From: Kalaharituber pfeilii
Lineage: Eukaryota; Ascomycota; Pezizomycetes; Pezizales; Pezizaceae
Reading direction: 5' to 3'
Assembly: GCA_015179045.1 (NCBI GenBank)
Contig: WHUZ01000033.1
Location: 434,001-498,000, forward strand
DNA length: 64,000 nucleotides
Each line of letters begins with the position of its first letter. Position 1 is the first letter of the stretch. The notes below the pieces were generated by a model. That model saw nothing but the letters and a program-made list of their open reading frames with translations, had not been told where the DNA came from and ran no database searches. The position numbers and the translations under genes were made by a program. Below, one piece after another: positions 32,006-42,032 of this stretch.

Positions 32006-33384
32006 TGCAGTTCAAGGGGCAGCGAGAGTAAAGGTCGAGGCCATTGCCGGAGTAGAGAGTGTAACGACGATCCTCGATCAAGGCCAAGCAAGGTATGCAC
32101 TGAGATCAGTGAGGGACCCTACAGGAGTGGGGGACCTGTGGCCTGAAAGCTTCAGTGGAATGGTAGCCTCAGACCCAGACAGAGAGGGTGAGAGGGGGAG
32201 GGACTGGAGAGACTTCAGCTTGGGTTATGCTACAGACAAAAATGATGGATTTGAGTCAGCAGCTGGAAAGATTGCCAGCACTCTCGAGGTCGATGAGGAG
32301 GAGAGAGTGTCCTGGGGACGAGATGTACACCTACTGCAGGCAGACATTGAGGTCATTGACCTCAAGCTGTGCAAGGAAGACACCCCAGCCAAATGGGAAA
32401 AGGCCATCAATGAGGCTAAGAGTGACTCGGTAGCTATTTCCACAGATGGCAGCCGCAGTGAGGAAGGCGGTGTTGGTGGCGGATGGTGCTGGAGGCAGGT
32501 GGTAGCAGGTGAGTCAGAAGGGTCCCGGTGGGTAGGCACAAAAGCAACAGTGTGGGACGGCGAGGTCTCAGGAATGAAGAATGCCGTTGAAGCAGTTGAT
32601 GGCAGTGAAAAAGTGCTACTACTCGCAGACTCTCAGGCAGCTATCAGTGCAGTCCAGAAAGCAGGAAAAACTGGCAAGGCAAGGACTGCAGACCTAGCAC
32701 GGGTGATAGAGCTGATTGCAGAGAGGCGGCAAAGGCTAAGGGAGGCGGATGCAGTGAAGCTGGCATGGGTCAAGGCCCACGTAGGGATAGAAGGCAATGA
32801 GAAGGCAGATGAGTTGGCCAAAGAGGGGGCCAAGTGCATGAGGTATGATGGGCAGGCCACTGAGGGTGGGCTGCGTCAAGAGTTAGTTCGAAAAAGAAAA
32901 GAGGAGAGGGAGCGTGCAGGGTTTGGGAAGGGCAAATTCGTGAAGTGGGGCAGGAGAGCACTCACAAATTACACATGGCTGCGGACTGGAAAAGGCGGAG
33001 CTATGTGGAGGAGGATGGTCAGTGGCGAGGAGGTACAATGTACATGTGGTGAGGCATGGAGTGCTGAGCATGTGGTGTTCAGGTGCACCGAACTGGAGCG
33101 ACCTCAGAGGAAGGGCAAAGATGGGGCGCATGTCACCTGACAGTCCTGGGAGGACCTAGAGGAGAAAGGGTGGAAGCAAGAAGGTGTGGAGGGCGACCCG
33201 GTCGAGTACTGGTTTGCCTGCCTCGATCTGGGGTAGCCGGGGACGGAGAACACTGAGTGCTCAAGATGTGCATGTAGATTCCGTAGTTAGGTGTTCCAAA
33301 CCTGGCCCGGGTATATGGGTCCCTGCCATAGGCTGATAGCCTGTATGCGGGGTTACGTGAATAAAAAAAAAAAAAAAAAAAAAA
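32006..33384 (+). mobile_element. 5'-truncated LINE, tail B, intact RNase H
   Basis: The 9-base TSD ATTACTTGG is at 31997-32005 and 33385-33393. The frame 32006-33235 begins just after RT (GAVQGAARVKVEAIAGVESV). It has a complete RNase H (AISTDGSRSEEGG, LLLADSQAAI, AWVKAHVGIEGNEKADELAK) and a knuckle (CTCGEAWSAEHVVFRC). One TGA (33138-33140) stops it 30 codons early; the tail then reads SWEDLEEKGW...FACLDLG. The final hairpin has an alternative inner stem (AGGCTGATAGCCT) in place of the usual GGCGAACAGCT. Confidence 0.9.
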
Positions 33385-33393
33385 ATTACTTGG

Positions 33394-33485
33394 ACTTCAA
33401 TAGCACAAGCGATTGCAAGCGGCTACTCTCCAACCGCCAATACTGTACTGCCCAGCGAAGCCTACGAAAATCGACAGCTCTCATT
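33394..33485 (+). mobile_element. Degraded 5' leader fragment
   Basis: GCAAGCGGCTACTCTCCAAC ... CCCAGCGAAGCCTACGAAAA...CAGCTCTCATT resembles the gag-only leader (CCAGCGAAACCTACATAGAT...AGCTCTCAGT). It is interrupted at 33486 and again at 33598. Confidence 0.4.
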
Positions 33486-33557
33486 TTTTTTTTTTTTTTT
33501 TTTTCTCTTTTTTGGTTCACATAACCCCGTATACAAGCTGCAGACCTATAGCAGGCA
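33486..33557 (-). mobile_element. Hairpin-only insertion, tail B
   Basis: A 72-base insertion with the perfect 13-base TSD GACAGCTCTCATT (33473-33485, 33558-33570). The poly(T) is broken by CTC. Confidence 0.9.
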
Positions 33558-33597
33558 GACAGCTCTCATTGACAGCAATTAGAAATGACACGCACAG

Positions 33598-33652
33598 TTA
33601 TCGCCATAGCCCCTAAGGCGGCACACGATCACTGATATAAAAAAAAGAAAAA
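33598..33652 (+). mobile_element. Hairpin-only insertion, tail A
   Basis: A 55-base insertion between GAAATGACACGCACAG (33582-33597) and GAAAGACACGCGCAG (33653-33667). The stem is reduced (GCCCCTAAGGC). Confidence 0.75.
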
Positions 33653-33721
33653 GAAAGACACGCGCAGAAAGGAAGGAGGCGGAGTTGGCTGAATTGTAAA
33701 AACAAGTTGAGGGGATTCACA

Positions 33722-33880
33722 ATTTTTTTTTTTTAAATCATTACTCGCATGCCGCCCTAAGGGCTATGGCGAGATTAAGTACACAGGAAATAATAGAAAT
33801 AACAGAGGAAGTAGCTAAGGAAACTAGGCCCCGTCTCTCTCCCCTTCCCCCCCCTTTTGTAACTGCTCGCTCACTTCCTC
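33722..33880 (-). mobile_element. LINE 3' fragment, tail A
   Basis: Poly(T), a standard tail-A hairpin, then ATTAAGTACACAGGAAATAA...GAAACTAGGCCCCGTCTC. This matches the fragment at 2447-2581 in reverse. The right limit is uncertain. Confidence 0.6.
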
Positions 33881-34528
33881 CCTGCCCACTCTAGCATAGC
33901 CACCATCGGAGTTCCAGCTCCAGCAAGATCAATCTCAGGACACAGCACGCCGGCCAAATGGGTACAACATTAACGGGGTCTTAACCGCCAGGCTTAGGTC
34001 CTAATAGGCTAGCAAGAAGAGAGAGTACCTCGTTCACTGGATTAGTTATAACCGTCTCACCTGGAACCCTGCTGAGTTGTGTACTAATACCCCATTGTTG
34101 ATCAGGCATTTCCAAAATTCCTATCCTGCTAAACCGTGACCATGATCTCTACCAAAATTAGTGGCACTTATGGAGATCCCATAATTATCCCCAACAATGA
34201 AACAGGAATTCAACCTATACCCCGACCCTAGGAATCGCTGGAGCTTCTCCTTTAGAAGGGAGCCTAATATAATATCCCAACCTGGAACCATTACTCAAGA
34301 GCTTCCAGCTCCGGTCCTGTACTGGCAACTGACATACGATATGCCCATACGTGTACTTGTGCAGCTGGATCTGACACCCCAACAAGTTATCGCACTCTTC
34401 TTCGCTTGCTACTACCTGTCCCACTACCTCTGACATGGACCACCTGTGTAATGCGACTGCCAGCATCCCAGCTGCTGCACAGGGGCCACCACGAACAAAG
34501 AATGAACTGGAAGAACGTAGAACCCAAA
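33881..34528. other. No gene seen
   Basis: About 650 bases with short frames only; none has coding character I can defend. Confidence 0.5.
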
Positions 34529-34703
34529 CAGTGATACTGATAACTACTGGCCAGGCCTGAAACATTCAGGCGGCCTGGACCGGCCCAGGTCGACCTCATG
34601 GCCGGCCTGAAAGATCAGGCCAGGCCCAGGCCTAGATTTTTACGGTGCAGGCCGGCCCAGTCCATACCCTTGGCCTGGCCTCGCCGGCCCGTTGGAAACA
34701 CTG
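34529..34703. mobile_element. hAT C-family remnant C4
   Basis: A GGCC-rich block with one good end (CCGGCCCGTTGGAAACACTG) and a poor left end. Internal order GGCCTGAAACATTCAGGCGG ... CCAGTCCATACCCTTGGCC matches C1 and C3, with the middle deleted. No TSD. Confidence 0.6.
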
Positions 34704-34930
34704 GCTGTCAGTATAGCCGGCCTGCCAGTATAGTCCGCCTGCCCGCTAAAGTAGTGCTATAGTGAAAACTCTGCCTTCGCCACCCTGCCCTTGCTGGTGC
34801 CCTCGTCGCTGCTTCTACCCTTTGTATTATGTTTCTTGGCTAAATGAGCCTATTATGTATATAAAGGCCCCATCTGGCCCTCATGTAAATGCTTCTTTCT
34901 CTCCTTGTCTGTTGCCTTGTGTTCTTAATA

Positions 34931-35160
34931 CAAAGGAAGCTGGGAAGGTTAGACTTGGGGGGAAATGGTTTCGCACGGAGATCTACGAGCCGGACAGAGG
35001 AAGGAGATAGGCAGGCTCGTTCATCTCTCACCACCCGAACCACGAAGGTACACCTCGGGTAATACATGTAGTTAAGAATATTTTGTTTTTAGTCAATATA
35101 TACCTCGCCATAGCCCTTAGGGCGGCACGCGAGTAATGAAATAAAAAAAAAAAAAAAAAA
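34931..35160 (+). mobile_element. 5'-truncated gag-only element end, tail A
   Basis: A perfect 14-base TSD, TTGTGTTCTTAATA, is at 34917-34930 and 35161-35174. The insert starts in the gag domain (KVRLGGKWFRTEIYEPDRGRR, stop at 35008-35010), then a short 3' UTR, tail A (35101-35141) and poly(A). Confidence 0.9.
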
Positions 35161-35258
35161 TTGTGTTCTTAATAGACCCATATGGTCCCTCGCAGTTCCA
35201 TATGTTCTTGTTATTCTTGTCAATCCCTAGATCTAATTCAGTACCTGATCTTCTCTGC

Positions 35259-35313
35259 AATCGCCATAGCCCATAGGATGGCATGCGATCAATGATATAT
35301 ATTAAAAAAAAAA
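35259..35313 (+). mobile_element. Hairpin-only insertion, tail A
   Basis: A 55-base insertion with the perfect 12-base TSD GATCTTCTCTGC (35247-35258, 35314-35325). The stem is decayed (GCCCATAGGATGGC). Confidence 0.88.
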
Positions 35314-35790
35314 GATCTTCTCTGCCTTTTCACCATAGCCTGCCATCGCCGCTGAACCAGAACCGCTAAACTAGAACACGCTGAACCGGAACCGTCGAAC
35401 TGCGCTACCTGCGAGCCTCTCCTGTCAAGTTTGTCAAGCCTCTGCCGTTCAGCGCTTGCAAAACTACTGTTACTCTGAACCGGTGGTATCCTTTAGCAGC
35501 ACCTGCCCGCCGCCGCGGGTGACACCCTGAATGTTCTTTATACTTCTATCAAGTTGCAGTCACGTTTACCTCTTTCTGTCTGCTTCTCTTATTTCCCTAT
35601 AGGTTATTGTGGAAAGAACTGGTCCTGGGGCGGCTCTTTATAAAAGAGGCCCCCACTCGCACCCTCTGGGTTCTTTAGATTCCTCCAAAGCACGCATTCC
35701 GCTCTCTAGTCATAGTCCCCCTCCCTTGTGCCCGTTCAAACTTAACTTTAACTCCTTCCCCCTTCCCCCCCTCTATATTACCATATCTCC

Positions 35791-37023
35791 ATGTTTGGCG
35801 CACGCCCCGTTCCCGGCACCGGCTCGTTGGCCACCCAGCCGCAGTTTTCCGGTCGCCAGCGCAGACCGAGGAGGTCGCGCGGCAAACGCAATTCGCAGCT
35901 ACAGAATGCTCCTAGAACTGTAAAAGCCACTTGCATAGATTGGAGCCGTGACATCACGGCTCCTATTGCTATTTCCGCACTCCGCTGGCAAGAAGCCGAA
36001 ATGGAAATGACACCTCCGTACTCTCCAACCCCTAGAGGCACAAGATTGTCAGTCCCCGACGATGGAGCCAAAGCGTCAACGTTGTCCCCGGCAAGCACAG
36101 CATCGAGAGAGAATGAAATGATGGCTATCTCTCATTCCTGCCGCCGCGCGTACGAAGTGGCCACACGCAAAGTTCTCAAGCAGGCTCCACAGGAGCAAGA
36201 CAATCACGTCCTTTTTGTCGGGCACGGCGACGATACAAAGGACGCTGGGAGGGGTTTCAACAGTTTCTGCATGCAGGAAGGCAGGACTGCTGGTGCAGAA
36301 AAAAACTCAAACACGAGAGATACTAGAACTCGTATGTTGACCTTGAGTTTTTGCATGAAGAGTTCCTTGGGATGACTAATCATGATTCCTTATTTTGCAT
36401 AGTTCTTCTACTTCCTTGAGTACGATAAGTGCCCAAGACCACTCGAAGACAGGATAAAGAAGCCCATGGCTCCATCCGACGATGCTGAGCTGAGCGAGGC
36501 CAACAATCCCATACCGAATGACGATGGTACGGAATCCGAAATCGCTGACAATGATGAAATTGCTGCAGTGGGGAGCGAGCAGAATGTCCCACAAGCGCCT
36601 GACAACGATTCAACTGAGGCTGTGTCTCAGCCCCCGCGGCAACTGCACAATTACTGCCTTACCAAGTCAGCCTTTCTCCGCCACATCCAATGGAACCAAA
36701 GTGCCAAGAAATCCTTTAGAGCCTTCCTGAAGTATCGTCTTCCACATTACACTCCTGCAGCCGGTGTTACATCAACATGCAACCAGGAAGGTGCCACTTT
36801 GCATGCTTCGCAGACTTCTGCTTCGACGTCCAGAAATAGCACTGCAGGCACAAGGTCTAGTGAAGGGCGGGGCAACTTTGTTACTCTTTCCACTCCAGAT
36901 GCATGTTTAATCTTTCCTCTTGCGGTTCGTTTTTTCATTTTACTTTATTTTCATTTTTGTTTTGGTTTCGTTTTGACTTGTTGGATTTTTAGTCGTTTAG
37001 TGGTACAGGGTTTTATTTGCTGA
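35791..37023 (+). CDS. Hypothetical gene, exon structure unresolved
   Basis: Two same-frame blocks: 35791-36375 (194 residues, starting MFGARPVPGTGSLATQPQFS, basic) and 36403-37023. The second has an acidic stretch (DDAELSEANNPIPNDDGTES), a basic block near AFLRHIQWNQSAKKSFRAFL, and a hydrophobic C-terminus with two possible membrane segments from about 36910. An intron would be needed between them. GTATGT at 36331 and TTGCATAG at 36395-36402 look like splice sites with a GACTAAT branch, but the phases differ by one. So the gene is frameshifted, or the first exon is read differently. It is flanked by CT-rich, promoter-like sequence at 35700-35790. No family recognised; the C-terminal frame could also be untranslated. 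Confidence 0.4.
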
Positions 37024-37205
37024 CGACATTTGTTATAAGAGCTATATCGTTTCCAGTCCCTGGAAACTTTATTTATTAAACAATCTTATGAAGAAGTTAA
37101 GAGCTTAGCTACGCTTTGAGCATTATATGTGATGAGATCTGCCATATATGGGAGTAATTTTGGAATTCGCATTTTGAGAAAACTTATTGCTGGATTCCGG
37201 CTGCA

Positions 37206-38220
37206 CAGTGTTCCCAACGGGCCGGCCAGCCTAGGCTGGTCCATGTGCGGCCTGGGCCGGGCCGAACTACAAAATCTGGGCCTTGATTATTTCAGGCCGG
37301 CCTAGGCCGCAAGCAGGTCAGTCCAGAAAAATGAGTGAAGTTTCTATAACTATATACATGAAAACAGAACTATCTCGAACAATGAATCCAACAGGCCAGG
37401 CCGGCCGACCAGGCCGCCTGGCCTGGCCTGACAGGCCGTGATCTGCATTGGACTGAAACCGCCTGGACCGATCCAGGCCGGTATTCTCAGTGGCCTGGAC
37501 CGGCCTGGACCGGCCTGGACCGGCCTGATCCACATGAATCAGGCCAACCAGGCCAGTCCAGGCCAATCAGGCCGGTCCAGGCGAATCAGGCCGGTTCAGG
37601 CCATTCAGGCCGGTCCAGGCGAATCAGGCCGGTTCAGGCCAATTGAATTAAACGAATCACTCCACAGCTATCCAGCTGAATTGAGGCCAGCATTTACCAG
37701 ATTGTTTGAGTATTTAAATGAGTAGAATCTCCCGTATGTCTAGAATTTTAAACAGCAGCGGTCTACGACTTTTGTCAAGTATGTATCACACTTTGTATTC
37801 AAGTATATATACTAAGAAATATTTTACAAATGATGGACCTTCCAGATAATACAACAGACTGGGCTCAATTCTTCGATGATGATACCTGATGCGCAACTGT
37901 CAATTACTGATAGTGGAAGTATCCAGGACTATTAAAATCTAATTCACCTGGGTTAAATTCCAAAATCGCTTGAATTTACGTAAATGGCCTGGTCGGCCTG
38001 GACTGGCCTGAATGGTCTGAACCGGCCTGAATGGCCTGAACCGGCCTGAATGGCCTGGACCGGCCTGATTGGCCTGATTGTTTCAGGCCGCCTGGGCCGG
38101 TCCAGGCGGCCCTCACGGCCTGGCCTGATTGTTTAGGCCAGGCCAGGCCCAGAATTTCACGGTCCAGGCCAGTCCAGGCCTCCGGTTGGCCTGGCCTGGC
38201 CTGGCCTGTTGGATTCATTG
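37206..38220. mobile_element. hAT C-family composite C5
   Basis: The left end CAGTGTTCCCAACGGGCCGG (37206) and the inner pair CAATGAATCCAACAGGCC (37389) / GGCCTGTTGGATTCATTG (38220) indicate one element inserted in, or recombined with, another. It contains the densest GGCCTGGACCGGCCTG arrays in the window (37440-37640, 37985-38215). No TSD found for either layer. Confidence 0.6.
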
Positions 38221-38252
38221 ACCTATATTCTAAATGAATGCAAGAATCTTCT

Positions 38253-38398
38253 TTTTTTTTTTTTTTTTTTTTTTAATATCATTACTCGCATGCCGCCCTA
38301 AGGGCTATGGCGAGGTATTTATTTGAACTAAAGGAAAGAAAATTGACTAGATACATGTGGCACCCGCGGAGCTCATCCATGATACGGGTGAGGAAGCT
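38253..38398 (-). mobile_element. LINE 3' fragment, tail A
   Basis: A 146-base insertion with TSD AGAATCTTCT (38243-38252, 38399-38408). Poly(T), standard tail-A hairpin, then about 90 bases of 3' UTR. Confidence 0.88.
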
Positions 38399-38678
38399 AG
38401 AATCTTCTACATGATAAAAAGAAATATCAAATAGAACTATACTAAATTGGAAGAATACCATATTCTATTGGAATATTGCATGCTTTGGAATATGAGAATT
38501 TTTATAGTACATGGGCAAAAAAAGATTATCCGCGTCATGGGACATCAACCGCATGTCATGGTGACAGAACCTTTCAGAGGACAGCATCTGGATGTCACTC
38601 CGAGTCAGTTCGCCTCTTCAATGGGTAAGTATTTACGGTGGCACGCAGCGTTTAGTACTTTTTCAATCATGTATCTTC

Positions 38679-38725
38679 GCCCTGCCATGGCGAACAGCTG
38701 CATGCGGGGTCATTATAAAAAAAAG
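38679..38725 (+). mobile_element. Smallest hairpin-only insertion (47 bases), tail B
   Basis: The perfect 13-base TSD ATCATGTATCTTC (38666-38678, 38726-38738) brackets only GCCCTGCCATGGCGAACAGC...GGGGTCATTAT and about eight A. This defines the minimal unit inserted. Confidence 0.93.
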
Positions 38726-39074
38726 ATCATGTATCTTCAATTATGGCCTGATATTCACTGCATTCTCAACTATGGTCTTATATTTACTACGTTATCAACT
38801 ACAGACTCATATGCTCTACGTTATCAATTACGGACCGCATCCTCAAATGTAACCTAAATTAGCAGTAGTCGGCTACTCGCGCGTCTCGTGCTTACGCAGA
38901 TTTCATTCTACCATACCATAATATCATGTTTGGCAAATCAATTGTTTATTCATTAAAACTAGCTATCCTGGTCTATATACAGATGCCCTCTCATCATTCC
39001 ACCATTGCATGCCATCATCTATGATGCTACTGCCTCCACATGTTCTTATCCCGCCGCAACCTCGCCATAGCCCT

Positions 39075-39515
39075 AGTGAGCGGCACGAGCTAGCTCGAGC
39101 CTGGATTGATTATATACATAATATTGACAAACTAAACTAAACCTGTTAGAGATCTACAGTAATGTCGGAGTGTCGGAGGTGTCGGATATCAGAGAGGTCC
39201 GTGATAAAGGGTGGTAAGGGCCCGAGAGCAAGCTCATGCTCTATGTATATAGGTGTACTACTTTGGCTACTCTCTCTACGAAGGAATAACAATCATCTCT
39301 TTCTACCCAAAGCTCAACAAAACCAAGCTAAATTTTCATCTTTCTCACTACTATCAGCTAAATTGAGCATTTCGAAGTTGTTGGTAGGTCAGAATGAGCT
39401 CCAGGTCTCTATTTATTACTATATTAGGTATTTACAGTTTATGAAACCTTGCACTGGCTAAGCATTTTAGCGAGCTGGCTCGAGCTGGCTCGGCTCGTGC
39501 CGCTCACTACTATTA
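39075..39515. mobile_element. Small TIR element
   Basis: The ends AGTGAGCGGCACGAGCTAGC and GGCTCGTGCCGCTCACTA are inverted over about 25 bases, with CGAGCTGGCTCGAGCTGGCT repeats at the right. No clear TSD. The left end abuts a tail-A-like CTCGCCATAGCCC, perhaps its insertion site. No coding. Confidence 0.6.
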
Positions 39516-39968
39516 CTGTCTATGCCTTCTGCTATCAGCCTACCGAAAATGTCAGACCTATAAGCAAAGTAGACCTTCCAAAGGACACCGCGGGTTTGCT
39601 AAACAATAAACCTCCTTTAAGTACACATTTCCTTGCAATGCTGATGTCCGCATAGGAGATTTGTTGTAAAACAACACCATTTACTCTGTTATTTCTATTC
39701 CAATAATAGGTCCACAGTGAGGATATTGTGAGGGTTGAGTTCTGCCATAATAGTGGTGCAATGCAATGTCAATGTCATGATGCGATGCAATAGTGTGATG
39801 CAGTTTGCTATAGCAAGCGAAGGCTGTACTCACCTCTGTTGGACAGTTCCAATTTTTGCGGGTGGAAACTCACAGTTTAGTTTCGTGCGAAATGACACTA
39901 GCGAGACGTAGAATGCTTAGCTACAGGCTTCTTCAGTGTCTATAAGTGGTTAGTGTGCCTGGTTACAA
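39516..39968. other. No gene seen
   Basis: Non-coding by inspection; CAATG/GATGCAATG micro-repeats occur near 39755-39805. Confidence 0.5.
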
Positions 39969-39977
39969 TGAATGGAT

Positions 39978-40234
39978 TTTTTTTTTTTTTTTTTTTTAAT
40001 TTCATTACTCGCGTGCCGCCTTGTAGGCTATGGCGAGGGTTTAGATACATGCAAGACAGTAACTGAATAATAACTCGCAGATAAAACCATAAAATGAAAA
40101 TGAACGTGTACTAAATCCTCCGTCTACTGCGCCGCCCAGTCCATCACCTCCGCCAACGTCATCTCTCCCCCCTCCTCGTCTCTTGACAGCTCCCTTAATC
40201 CCTCCTCTCCTCTCGGCAGTCTCTTCCTCCACGG
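39978..40234 (-). mobile_element. LINE 3' fragment, tail A
   Basis: TSD TGAATGGAT (39969-39977, 40235-40243). The stem is GCCTACAAGGC (minus). It abuts the inverted-duplication arm that begins at 40244. Confidence 0.85.
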
Positions 40235-40243
40235 TGAATGGAT

Positions 40244-41320
40244 GACGCGCATCTGTTCTAGCCTACCGACGAACATTGCGGTTCACTACTCAATTAAGAG
40301 ACAGCTGACTGACAAGGAAGTGAAGAAAATTATAGGGTCTGGTACTACCATTTCCCCTACCACATCTGTGCTAGCTCCAGCCACTCCCCCTACTACCCAG
40401 CACTTTGGTAAGGGAAAAAAAGGGGACAAAACAAGCTGAATCTGGCACCACCAACCTCCCTCTTACTGCCAACATTCTCTCTACCACAACATGAGAGAAG
40501 ACTCAAGCATTTTGGCATTGTGGTACATGGAATAAAAGTTTTGAGGAAGGATCTAGGGAATATCCGCAATTGGCTGCAGGCTGCTAACAGGGACCTGTGG
40601 CAGATTACTGGGATTCGGTGGTTGAGAAAGAAGGAAACACTCATGGAAGAAGGGAAATTCACAAGCTCAATTGTGGTATACTTGGAGAAGCAAGCTGAGC
40701 CAACATTGGGAAGAGTGAGATTGGGAGGGAAATGGCCGAAGTCTTGTCAATACGAGTGGGACAGAGCATCTTTATCTCCAGGGAGGTTAATGTGAATCTT
40801 GCTTGGATTCTCCTTTGGGCCCGCATGAGGAGGTGAGGATAACTTGATTTGTTTCCTTTTCTGCTTGTAACACAGAGAGATTCATCAGCAGTACAATGGT
40901 TGTCCTTCGTTTTGGTTTCACTTTCATTATGTTTACTTTCACCTACCTTACTAGCGAGGGTCGTGGGCCTCCATGCTGTGTCTGTGTCTCTTTGTCTTTA
41001 TTTCATTATTTCCTTTGTACTATTCTCGCCATAGCGCATCGGGCGGGATGCAAGTAACGATATATATATATATATATAAAAGGCACTGGAAGTCTATCCT
41101 CCTTATCATACTCTCAGCCACGCCTCATGAATACTGTAGTGCTCTACCCGATGTACATTGTGTCTTACTAGGCCAAGTTCGCTGTAAATTAAGGACACTT
41201 ATCTCCTGCACTACAGCCGCAACCCATGCATATTGCGGCATCGTGCAAACTCAGTCGCGCATTGGTAGGATCGCCTTGTATATGTTCATCAACATTAACT
41301 CCCTCAAATTCCATCTCCAC
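40244..41320 (+). repeat. Inverted-duplication arm 2, with gag fragment and tail A
   Basis: Partner of 1-1074. The best-preserved frame (40520-40795, 91 residues) holds the gag domain VHGIKVLRKDLGNIRNWLQA...VRLGGKWPKSCQYEWDR. A second frame (40242-40439) gives an upstream piece. Tail A at 41029-41064 ends in (TA)n, as in arm 1. Confidence 0.85.
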
Positions 41321-41756
41321 CAAGCGTAGCTGTGCTAAGCCACCGAGTAAATGTAGATACACATACGGGCTTTTTTGTTTGATATTTTGCCTGTGCTTTT
41401 ATGTTATTTCATTTTATTTTATTTTTTTTTGCTGGCTACGGTGGCCACAGTGTGTGGTGCATGCACATAGTTCTGTGAGGTTCCTATTCTCTATATTATT
41501 CGAGGTTGGTGCCATCAAGCCTTGGCATGGGGTTAGTCAATATTGTAGGGTATGTATGTAACGCTGGAGTATAACAGTATACTTGCCCCCATAGCGAAGA
41601 CCTATCGTCATAATGCAAAACTCGTTTTCGGCTCCTCCTTTGATAACCACAGGGCCTCGAAGGCCCCATGCTACCTGACAATCAACCGTCTTCACCGAGT
41701 AAATGAATCAGATACAAATTATGAACTTGGAGTCACTACTGTCGATACATATAATA

Positions 41757-41795
41757 TCATAACTCGTATGCCGCCCAGAGGGATATAGCGCGTGT
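41757..41795 (-). mobile_element. Decayed tail-A copy without poly(A)
   Basis: ATATCATAACTCGTATGCCG ... CCCAGAGGG ... TATAGCG is a recognisable tail-A hairpin (minus) with stem CCC/GGG, but it has no poly(T) run and no TSD. Confidence 0.5.
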
Positions 41796-42032
41796 CAAAC
41801 CTGCTGTAACTACAAAAGAGGTGAACGAAATAAAAGAAACCATACACTACCGCGCGTCCCGCAATGAAATCCTGCACGTTCCAAGAACTCCACGAGTACC
41901 TATGCCTGCCTCTGCTGCCGGTCGGTCCACCAGGGCAACTGTCTACTGCGAGTCAAGGAGAAGCATTTTATCCAACACCACTAAACCAAGCGGCGAGTTT
42001 GATCGTAGCACAGTCAAACATCGTCCTGCCGT

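Noticed and set aside
36331..36402. Intron joining the two blocks of the hypothetical gene at 35791-37023
   Set aside because: Good-looking GTATGT and GCATAG sites, but the phase (1 to 0) does not match, so I did not assert the join.
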